The notes under the pieces are model-generated. The model had not been told where the DNA came from and did no database searches. It saw only the letters and a program-made list of their open reading frames with translations. The position numbers and the translations under genes are program-made. 64,000 nt of DNA from an uncultured Oscillospiraceae bacterium. Lineage in GTDB: Bacteria; Bacillota; Clostridia; Oscillospirales; Oscillospiraceae. The stretch is from positions 17,752 through 81,751 of the forward strand of contig CAJULJ010000001.1 of assembly GCA_910587395.1 (NCBI GenBank). The letters run 5' to 3'. Below are positions 1-7,506 of the stretch, piece after piece (position 1 is the first letter of the stretch; the number at the start of each line of letters is the position of its first letter).

Positions 1-2763
1 ACCCTTCCCCCTGCCGTCCAGGTCACCGGCGACACCAACTACTACCCCTCCAGCTATGCCTCCATGGACGAGATGCGCGCCGCCCTGAAGGACTACCTCA
101 TCGAGAGCCAGGAGGAGGGCAGCGTACTGCTGCGCAATGAAAACGGGGCGCTCCCCCTGGCCTCCAACGCCAGCGTGACGCTGTTCGGCTTCGCCGCCGC
201 CACCCCTGTCTACCACGGCGGCTCCGGCGGCCCGCCCAACAACGGCATCAACCTCTACGACGCCATGAAGGAGGAGGGCTTCCAGGTCAACGAGACGGTG
301 TACAACGCCATCGTGGCCGCCAACGGCGCCCGCACCAAGACCGGACTCATCGGCGAGATCTCCGCCAGCGCCTACGCCGGGACGGAGGGCTCCTACGCGT
401 CCGGCTACAACGACGCCGCCATCTACGTCATGAGCCGCTTCGGCGGCGAGGAGGGCGACCTGAACCACGGCCTCCAGGGCGACTGGCAGGAGGGCCCCGC
501 GGGCGTGCCCGAGCTGTCCCTCCACCAGGAGGAGATCGACACCCTCAACATGATAAAAAACTCCGGCAAGTTCGGCAAGATCATCGTGGTGCTCAACTCC
601 GGCTACGCCATGGATCTGGGCTGGCTGGCGGACTACGGCGTGGACGCCTGTTTGTGGATCGGCTACCCCGGCAACTACGGCATGACCGGCGTGGCCCGGG
701 TGCTGGGCGGCCAGGCCGACCCCTCCGGCCGCAACGTCATCACCTACGCCGCCGACTCCCTCAGCTCCGCCGCCATGCAGAACGCCGGCGACTTCACCTT
801 CGACAACCTCACCGGCCAGTATAAGAACAAGTACCTGGTGTACGCCGAGGGTATCTATGTGGGCTACAAGTACTATGAGACCCGCTACCAGGACCAGGTG
901 CTGGGCGTCAACAACGCCAACGGCCCCAAAGGCGTATACGCCAGCAAGGGCGGCGCGTGGAACTATGCCGACGAGATGGTGTTCACCTTCGGCGCGGGGC
1001 AGTCCTACGCCGGTTTCACCCAGGAGCTGCTGAGCGTGGACTGGGACAAGTCCACCCACACCGTCACCGCCCAGGTGAAGGTGACCAACAACGGCGCGGA
1101 CAATTACTCCGGCAAGAGCAAGGACGTGGTGCAGCTCTACGTCCAGCTCCCCTACGAGGCGGGGCAGGCGGAAAAGAGCGCCATCCAGCTGGCCGACTTC
1201 GCCAAGACCTCCGCCCTGGCGGCGGGGGAGAGCGAGACCGTGACCCTGGAGTTCTCTGACTACATCTTCGCCACCTATGACAGCAATGCCGCCAACGGGG
1301 CGGACAGCTCCAAGACAGGCTGCTACGTGTTCGACCCCGGCGAGTACTTCTTTGCCATCGGCAGCGACGCCCACGACGCGCTGAACAACGTGCTGGCCGC
1401 CCGGGGCGTCACTGGGATGTTCGACGCCGAGGGCAATCCTGTGGAGGGCGATGCCGCCAAGGCCCACAAGGACGAGCTGGCCAGCCTGGACAACACGACC
1501 TACGCCGTCTCCCCCTATACCGGCGAGGTGGTGTCCAACCACTTCGAGGACCGGGATATCAACTACTTCATCCCCGGATCCGTGACCTACCTGACCCGTT
1601 CCGACTGGAACACCTTCCCCGACACGGTGGCAAGCCTCACCGCCACCCCGGAGATCCAGGACCTGATGGAGAACTTCCAGTACGAAAAGCCCTCCGACGC
1701 CCCGGACATCTCCACCTACCAGTACAAGCAGGACAACGGCATCTCCTTCATTGAGATGAAGGACACGGCCTTCGACGACCCCAAGTGGGAGGAGTTCATC
1801 GACCAGCTCACCCCCACCGAGCTGGCCCAGATCACCGGCGACAAGATGGGCCTGGATATGATCGAAAGCATTGACCTCCCCGCCTATGCCGGCGGCGACG
1901 GCCCGGACGGGCACCAGGGCGGCGTGCTGTTCAACGCGGAGATGGCGGCCGCCTCTACCTTCAGCAAGGAGATGCTGGAGCAGCGCGGCCAGTTCTTCGC
2001 GGAGGAGAGCTACTGGATCGGCTTCCGCCAGATCTACTCCCCCGGCGGCAACATCCACCGCACCCCCTATTCCGGCCGTAACTTTGAGTACTACTCCGAG
2101 GATGCCAACCTGAGCTACATCTGCAGCGAGGTTCAGACCAAGGCTATGGCGGAGGGCGGCTGTGTGGGCACCTTTAAGCACTTCTGCGGCAACGACCAGG
2201 AGACCAACCGACACGGCGTAGCCACCTTCATGACCGAGCAGACCTACCGCGAGGGCCCCCTGCGGGGCTTCGAGGGCGGGCTCCAGGCCGGGCACAGCAT
2301 GGCCACCATGACCGCCTACAACCGCATCGGCTGCGTGCCCACCGCCAGCGACTACGAGACCATGACCACCGTGCTGCGGGATGAGTGGGGCTTCACCGGC
2401 ATCAACATGACCGACAGCTCCAAGGACTCCGCCAGCTACATGGGCACCGCCGACGCCATCCGGGCGGGCACCTGCCAGTTCAACAACGACCCCGGCCGCG
2501 TGCCTGAGGCATCCAACCTGCTGGTGAAGGACAAGGACGGCTTCATCTGGGGCAAGCTCCGGGAGGTGGCCAAGTACTACCTGTATACCATGAGCCGCTC
2601 CAACCTGGTAAACGGTTTGAGCAAGACGGAGACCGTCCAGAACTACACCCCCTGGTGGAAGCCCGCCCTCACCGGGCTGAACGTCGCCATCGGCGTGCTG
2701 ACCGCAGGCACCGCGGCGCTGTATGTCCTGTCCGAGATCAAGTCCAGGAAGGGGGGCAAATAA
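1..2763 (+). CDS. GH3 glycoside hydrolase, permuted domain order, membrane anchored (5' partial)
   Basis: The reading frame is open to base 1, so the N-terminus lies outside the window; 920 residues are visible. The order is the GH3 alpha/beta sandwich first (around EGSVLLRNENGALPLA), then an Fn3-like region, then the TIM-barrel domain. The barrel holds DGPDGHQGG, GRNFEYYSED, FKHFCGNDQE and a predicted nucleophile Asp in NMTDSS (codon at 2413). This is the reverse of canonical GH3 order; reversed order is known in some rumen and gut Firmicute beta-glucosidases. A C-terminal transmembrane helix followed by KSRKGGK anchors it. The two downstream GH3 proteins share this layout, so an N-terminal helix is expected upstream. 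Substrate is inferred only as a beta-linked oligosaccharide. Confidence 0.88.
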   Translation, partial: TLPPAVQVTGDTNYYPSSYASMDEMRAALKDYLIESQEEGSVLLRNENGALPLASNASVTLFGFAAATPVYHGGSGGPPNNGINLYDAMKEEGFQVNETVYNAIVAANGARTKTGLIGEISASAYAGTEGSYASGYNDAAIYVMSRFGGEEGDLNHGLQGDWQEGPAGVPELSLHQEEIDTLNMIKNSGKFGKIIVVLNSGYAMDLGWLADYGVDACLWIGYPGNYGMTGVARVLGGQADPSGRNVITYAADSLSSAAMQNAGDFTFDNLTGQYKNKYLVYAEGIYVGYKYYETRYQDQVLGVNNANGPKGVYASKGGAWNYADEMVFTFGAGQSYAGFTQELLSVDWDKSTHTVTAQVKVTNNGADNYSGKSKDVVQLYVQLPYEAGQAEKSAIQLADFAKTSALAAGESETVTLEFSDYIFATYDSNAANGADSSKTGCYVFDPGEYFFAIGSDAHDALNNVLAARGVTGMFDAEGNPVEGDAAKAHKDELASLDNTTYAVSPYTGEVVSNHFEDRDINYFIPGSVTYLTRSDWNTFPDTVASLTATPEIQDLMENFQYEKPSDAPDISTYQYKQDNGISFIEMKDTAFDDPKWEEFIDQLTPTELAQITGDKMGLDMIESIDLPAYAGGDGPDGHQGGVLFNAEMAAASTFSKEMLEQRGQFFAEESYWIGFRQIYSPGGNIHRTPYSGRNFEYYSEDANLSYICSEVQTKAMAEGGCVGTFKHFCGNDQETNRHGVATFMTEQTYREGPLRGFEGGLQAGHSMATMTAYNRIGCVPTASDYETMTTVLRDEWGFTGINMTDSSKDSASYMGTADAIRAGTCQFNNDPGRVPEASNLLVKDKDGFIWGKLREVAKYYLYTMSRSNLVNGLSKTETVQNYTPWWKPALTGLNVAIGVLTAGTAALYVLSEIKSRKGGK

Positions 2764-2764
2764 G

Positions 2765-3172
2765 ATGAAGCGCTTGTTCCAAGACGCGAAACCGGGCTTT
2801 TGGTTGAGCGCGGCTGCCGCAGTTATTGCCCTGGTAGGGGCTGCAGCTTATGTGATCATCTACATGGCCACCGCCGCCGAAACGGTGGACCGGGTGTTCT
2901 CCTGGCTTACCTTTGGACTGGCGCTGGGCGGTGCGGTCATTACCCTGGCGGGTGAGACGTTGCGGCTCCCCTTCACCCCCATCCTGGGCGGGGCCTGCTT
3001 CTCTGTGGCCCTGGCCAACCATCTGGTGGAAACCGCTTACCCCCTGGCCGATGTACTCACCGGCGTGCCCTTCTTCGGGGGCAACCCCACCTTGGCCATT
3101 GCCTTTTCCGTGGTGTTCGGCGCGGCCGCGGTTCTCAATGTAATCGCCGCCTTTATGGCCCACCGCAACTAA
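2765..3172 (+). CDS. Small four-helix membrane protein, unknown function
   Basis: This encodes 135 residues from ATG 2765, one base after the GH3 stop and therefore translationally coupled to it. Four hydrophobic stretches are visible: near WLSAAAAVIALVGAAAYVII, WLTFGLALGGAVITLAG, PILGGACFSVALANHLV and the C-terminal AIAFSVVFGAAAVLNVIAAF. There is no recognisable catalytic motif and I do not recognise a family. Position suggests a membrane partner of the anchored GH3 proteins or of the next lipoprotein, but that is inference from neighbourhood only. Confidence 0.7.
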   Translation: MKRLFQDAKPGFWLSAAAAVIALVGAAAYVIIYMATAAETVDRVFSWLTFGLALGGAVITLAGETLRLPFTPILGGACFSVALANHLVETAYPLADVLTGVPFFGGNPTLAIAFSVVFGAAAVLNVIAAFMAHRN

Positions 3173-3184
3173 CTCAGGTTTCTG

Positions 3185-3215
3185 CGTATCCCTGGGCAGG
3201 TTGCCTGGGGATACG
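3185..3215 (+). other. Intercistronic hairpin without U tract
   Basis: A 14-bp imperfect inverted repeat (CGTATCCC arm, three-base loop) lies between the membrane protein and lipoprotein genes. No T run follows on either strand, so it is more likely an mRNA-stabilising or processing hairpin than an intrinsic terminator. Confidence 0.5.
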
Positions 3216-3248
3216 GGAAATACACAAAGACTATTGGAGGAAAACGTT

Positions 3249-4379
3249 ATGAAAATGAAGAAACTCTTGGCCGCCGTCCTGTCGGCGCTGATGCTGGTCT
3301 CCCTGCTGGCCGCCTGCGGCGGCAGCCCCAGCAGCAATTCCCAGGCCCCCTCCGAGGAGCCCTCCCAGCCCACCGAGGGCGGCAGCAAAACCTACCAGTT
3401 CTGGGGCACCTATGAGGAGTCCGGCGAGAACGCTTCCATGCTGAACGCCGCCTTCCTGCTGAACCTGAACGAGGACGGCACCGCCGTTGCGGACAAGTAT
3501 ATGTTCGCCAACTTCGACGCCTCCGACGCCGCCACCAACCCCACCTTCACCGCCAGCTATATGTCCGGCACCTGGAAGGAAGTTGAAAAGGACGGCGTGG
3601 CCTGCCTGCAGATCAAGCTGGCCTATGTGGACGAGGCGGGCACTGAGTCCAACGCCCAGACCGCTTACGCCTATGACGTGGCCGGTGTGTACTCCTTCGA
3701 TCTGACCTTCCCCGTGGTGCCCGGTATGTCCTACACCCGCGTGGCCCCCATGGAGGGCAAGGAGGGCCAGACCTACGCCGACGCCAACGCCTTTATCCAG
3801 GCCTATAAGCAGGACTTCACCGCCCCCGAGCACGTGGGCGCCTTCACCGACGCGGACAACAACGGCACCGCCTACCTCCAGGCCGACGGCACCCTGCTGG
3901 TTTACGCCGGCTACGACAAGTTTGCCGACGGCACCTGGACCCTGGCCGACGGGGCCATCGCCATCACCCTGGGCGGCGAGGCCGTGGATGTGACCATGGA
4001 CGGCAATAAGGCCACTTTCACCGCCGAGCGCAATCTGGGCGACGGCAACGCGGTTACCTACACCTTCGTCTGCGAGGACATCTCCGCCCTGTCCGCCCCC
4101 GAGGCTCCCGCCAACGGCGGCGAGGAACCCGCTGAGGAGGGTATCGCCTCCTACGAGGCCGGCGGCCTGGTGCTGGTGCTGCTGGACGACACCAACATGA
4201 AGGTCAAGTACCCCGAGTACGGCATGGAGCGGGACGGCTTCACCTACGTGCTGGACGGCGACACTCTGACCGTTACCGCCCCCGGAGAGGACGTGCTGGG
4301 CGCGTTTGGCCAGATCTGGACCGCCATGGGCGGCGAAACCTGGACCATCGACGGCAGCACCGCCACCAAGGCCGGGTAA
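3249..4379 (+). CDS. Lipoprotein of unknown function
   Basis: This encodes 376 residues from ATG 3249 behind a GGAGG at about 3236-3240. It has a lipoprotein signal peptide (MKMKKLLAAVLSALMLVSL) and a lipobox LLAAC, so it should be anchored outside the membrane. A Ser/Pro/Glu-rich linker follows. The mature part is acidic and made of repeated beta-rich blocks with a recurring GTW motif (MSGTWKEVEKDG, ADGTWTLADG), as in lipocalin-like sheets. I do not recognise a named family. It sits between two surface GH3 genes and could bind glycan on the cell surface, which is inference. A strong terminator follows. Confidence 0.75.
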   Translation: MKMKKLLAAVLSALMLVSLLAACGGSPSSNSQAPSEEPSQPTEGGSKTYQFWGTYEESGENASMLNAAFLLNLNEDGTAVADKYMFANFDASDAATNPTFTASYMSGTWKEVEKDGVACLQIKLAYVDEAGTESNAQTAYAYDVAGVYSFDLTFPVVPGMSYTRVAPMEGKEGQTYADANAFIQAYKQDFTAPEHVGAFTDADNNGTAYLQADGTLLVYAGYDKFADGTWTLADGAIAITLGGEAVDVTMDGNKATFTAERNLGDGNAVTYTFVCEDISALSAPEAPANGGEEPAEEGIASYEAGGLVLVLLDDTNMKVKYPEYGMERDGFTYVLDGDTLTVTAPGEDVLGAFGQIWTAMGGETWTIDGSTATKAG

Positions 4380-4411
4380 GCGGCGCATAGAAGAAAGCCG
4401 AAACCCAACGC

Positions 4412-4453
4412 AAAAAAGGCTCCAGGCCAGCTCGCTCGCCTGGGGCCTTTTTT
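4412..4453 (+). terminator. Rho-independent terminator after lipoprotein gene
   Basis: The stem GGCTCCAGGC (4418-4427) pairs with GCCTGGGGCC (4438-4447), with one G-U pair, and is followed by a run of T. An A run precedes it. It ends only about 18 bases before the start codon of the next GH3 gene. Confidence 0.85.
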
Positions 4454-4471
4454 AGAAAAGGAGCGTTATTG

Positions 4472-7429
4472 ATGAAGAAAAAAGGCAGCCTGCTGTGGAC
4501 CATCCTCACAGTAATCACCGCCCTGCTACTGGTGGTGTGCATCGTGGCCATCCCTGTCACCAACGCATTTGCCACTGCCATCAACGTGGCCCTGGGGGCT
4601 AAGACCCAGGAAGTCATCCCTGACCCCGATGCCAAGATCTATTTCTGGAGCGATTACGAGAACGAAGACGACCTTGTGGCCTTTGAAAAGCAGCTGTGCC
4701 ATGACATCGAGGCGGAGGGCGCGGCCCTGCTGGTCAACCGGGACAACACCCTGCCCCTGGCCGCGGGCACCAAGTTTACCCCCTTCTCCCAGTCCAGCTT
4801 CAACCTGCTGTACGGCGGTACCGGCTCCGGCCAGGTGTCCGCGGACGATGCCATCTCCCTCAAGGCGGCGCTGGATGGGGCATTCGGTGAAAACTCCGTC
4901 AACCCGGAACAGTGGAAATTCTACGCCGGGGCGGGGTACAAGCGGGTGAACGCCGACACCACCGGCGGCAACCAGGGCCAGTACCGCATCAACGAGGTGC
5001 CCTGGAGCGAGTATTCCGATGCCCTGAAGGGCACCTGGTCCCAGTACGGTGACGTGGCCCTGGTGGTGCTGGCCCGCTCCGGCGGCGAGGGCGCCGACCT
5101 GCCCAGTGGCCTGCCCGAGCTGGAAGCCTATATGACCGACGGCGATTACCTGCGCCTGTGCAAAGAGGAGATTGAGATGCTGGAGAACCTGGAGCAGCTC
5201 AAGGAGCAGGGTACCTTCAAGAAGATCGTGGTGCTGCTCAACTCCTCCAACACCCTCCAGCTGGACTTTGTGGACGACTACGGCATTGACGCGGTGCTGT
5301 GGATCGGCGATGTGGGCATGACCGGCATCACCGCCGTGGCCGATATCCTGGCTGGTACGGTGAACCCCTCCGGCCGCATCGTGGACACCTTCCTCAAGGA
5401 CAACCACTCCTCCCCCGCCATGCAGAACTTTGGCGCGTACCCCTATACTAACGGCGCGGATTACGACGTGGCTACCGCCCAGAACAACACCGACCCTGGC
5501 ATCGGCAAGTGCAACCGGGACTACGTGGTGTACCAGGAGGGCATCTACGTGGGTTACCGCTACTATGAGACCCGGTATGAGGACTATGTGCTGGGCCAGG
5601 GCAACGCCGGGGAGTATGACTACAGCGCCGACGTGGCCTTCCCCTTCGGCTACGGCCTGAGCTACACAACCTTCGAGTACTCCAACTTCTCCGTTCAGGA
5701 GCAGGGCAATACCTTCCAGGTGGAGGTGGACGTGAAGAACACCGGCGCGGTGGACGGCAAGCACACCGTGCAGATCTACTTCCAGTCCCCCTATACCCAG
5801 TATGATATCGACAACCAGGTGGAGAAGGCCGCGGTGGAGCTGTGCGGCTTCGACAAGAAGTTCATCGCCGCCGGGGACACCGAGCACTTCACCATTACCG
5901 TGGAGAAGGAGGATCTGACCTCCTACGACCACATGAACGCCAAGACCTACATCCTGGAGGACGGCGACTACTACTTCACCGTGGGCAAGGACGCCCATGA
6001 CGCCGTCAACAACATCCTGGCCGCCAAGGGCGCGGATCAGGGCCGCATGACCGCCGCCGGGGACGCCGGGCTGGCGTCCAAGTGGAACAACCCCACCTTT
6101 GACAAGACCACCTACGCCGTGTCCTCCGTCACCGGCAAGCCCATCACCAACCTGTTTGAGGATGCCGACCTGAACAAGTACGAGGGCGACGACGGCCAGG
6201 ATATCACCTACCTGAGCCGAAGCGACTGGACGGGCACCTGGCCCTCCACCGTCTCGCTGAAGATCACCGACCAGATGTGGAAGGACGGCCTGTCCCACAA
6301 CGAGGCGGACCGCGCGGCCATGGTGGAAACCGCCAAGAATCGCTATTGGTCTGATGCCACGATGCCCAAGATAGGTGTGTCCGGTACACTCAGCGCCAGT
6401 ATGTTTGCCGAGACCGAGGCGGACGACCCCTCCTGGAACGACCTGGTCAGCCAGATCCCCTACAGCGAGATGACCAACCTGATCTACAACGGCTTCCACC
6501 TCACCCAGCCGGTGCCCTCCATCAGCCTGCCCGGCACCAACGATGAGAACGGCCCCCAGGGCTTTACCAAGAGCCTGATGGGCGGCTCCTCCGCCATGGC
6601 CTACACCTCTGAGGATGTGATGGCCGCCACCTTCAACCTGGAGCTCATTGAGAACATGGGCAAGTGCATCGGCGAGGACTTCCTCCACGCCACCGACGAA
6701 TCCGGCACCGTGTTCTCCGGCATCTACGGCCCCGGGGCCAATATCCACCGCACCCCATACTGCGGGCGCAATTTCGAGTACTACTCCGAGGACGGCTGGC
6801 TGTCTGGCCGGGTAGCCGCCGTGGAGGTGGCCGCCATCCAGGATCGGGGTGTGTACGTGTTCACCAAGCACTTTGCCCTCAACGACCAGGAGGAGGGGCG
6901 CTACGGCATCTCCACCTGGTCCAACGAGCAGGCCATCCGCGAGCTGTACCTGGAGGGCTTTGAGGGCAGCGTGGCCCGGGGCGGCGGCATGGGCGTGATG
7001 AGCTCCTTCAACCGCCTGGGCGTTACCTGGAGCGGGGCCCACCACGGCCTGATGACCGGCGTCCTCCGGGACGAGTGGGGCATGAAGGGCGCTGCCATCA
7101 CCGACTGCTCCGTCATGGCGGCCTACATGGACTACCGCCTGGGCGTGCTGGCGGGCCAGGATCTGTGGGACGGCTACAGCATGGGCATGGAGACCCTGGA
7201 CGGGCTGGATAAGGACCCCGCCATCGTCTCCGCCGTGCAGACCGCCGTCAAGCACATCGCCTACTCCATCACCCACAGCCACGCCATGAACGTGGGCAAC
7301 GCCACCGTGCGGGCCATCACCCCCTGGTGGCAGGTGGCCATCTATGCCGCCACCGGCGTGATGGCAGTGCTCACCGCGGGCAGTGTGTTCATGCTGATCC
7401 GCAGCAAAAAGAAAGCAAAGAACGGCTGA
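4472..7429 (+). CDS. GH3 glycoside hydrolase, permuted and anchored at both ends
   Basis: This encodes 985 residues. ATG 4472 follows AAAAGGAG; an in-frame TTG at 4469 is possible. MKKKGS precedes an N-terminal transmembrane helix. After it come the GH3 sandwich domain (GAALLVNRDNTLPLA), an Fn3-like region after GYGLSYTTFEYS, and a C-terminal TIM barrel with GPGANIHRTP, GRNFEYYSED, FTKHFALNDQE and predicted nucleophile D878 in AITDCS. A final helix ends in RSKKKAKNG. Positive charges outside both helices predict N-in and C-in topology, with the enzyme held on the outer face. It is closely related to the next gene. Probable role: surface beta-glycosidase; linkage unknown. Confidence 0.9.
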   Translation: MKKKGSLLWTILTVITALLLVVCIVAIPVTNAFATAINVALGAKTQEVIPDPDAKIYFWSDYENEDDLVAFEKQLCHDIEAEGAALLVNRDNTLPLAAGTKFTPFSQSSFNLLYGGTGSGQVSADDAISLKAALDGAFGENSVNPEQWKFYAGAGYKRVNADTTGGNQGQYRINEVPWSEYSDALKGTWSQYGDVALVVLARSGGEGADLPSGLPELEAYMTDGDYLRLCKEEIEMLENLEQLKEQGTFKKIVVLLNSSNTLQLDFVDDYGIDAVLWIGDVGMTGITAVADILAGTVNPSGRIVDTFLKDNHSSPAMQNFGAYPYTNGADYDVATAQNNTDPGIGKCNRDYVVYQEGIYVGYRYYETRYEDYVLGQGNAGEYDYSADVAFPFGYGLSYTTFEYSNFSVQEQGNTFQVEVDVKNTGAVDGKHTVQIYFQSPYTQYDIDNQVEKAAVELCGFDKKFIAAGDTEHFTITVEKEDLTSYDHMNAKTYILEDGDYYFTVGKDAHDAVNNILAAKGADQGRMTAAGDAGLASKWNNPTFDKTTYAVSSVTGKPITNLFEDADLNKYEGDDGQDITYLSRSDWTGTWPSTVSLKITDQMWKDGLSHNEADRAAMVETAKNRYWSDATMPKIGVSGTLSASMFAETEADDPSWNDLVSQIPYSEMTNLIYNGFHLTQPVPSISLPGTNDENGPQGFTKSLMGGSSAMAYTSEDVMAATFNLELIENMGKCIGEDFLHATDESGTVFSGIYGPGANIHRTPYCGRNFEYYSEDGWLSGRVAAVEVAAIQDRGVYVFTKHFALNDQEEGRYGISTWSNEQAIRELYLEGFEGSVARGGGMGVMSSFNRLGVTWSGAHHGLMTGVLRDEWGMKGAAITDCSVMAAYMDYRLGVLAGQDLWDGYSMGMETLDGLDKDPAIVSAVQTAVKHIAYSITHSHAMNVGNATVRAITPWWQVAIYAATGVMAVLTAGSVFMLIRSKKKAKNG

Positions 7430-7442
7430 TCTACCGCAATCC

Positions 7443-7490
7443 GGCGGGCCGAGGGCTGAGACCTGTGCCCGCGGCCCGCCTATTTCTTTT
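7443..7490 (+). terminator. Rho-independent terminator between GH3 genes
   Basis: GGCGGGCCG (7443-7451) pairs with CGGCCCGCC (7472-7480). An inner GGGC/GCCC pair extends the stem, and TATTTCTTTT follows. The next gene's AGGAGG begins within ten bases, leaving no room for a promoter between them. Confidence 0.8.
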
Positions 7491-7506
7491 ATTCAGGAGG
7501 GCAGCT

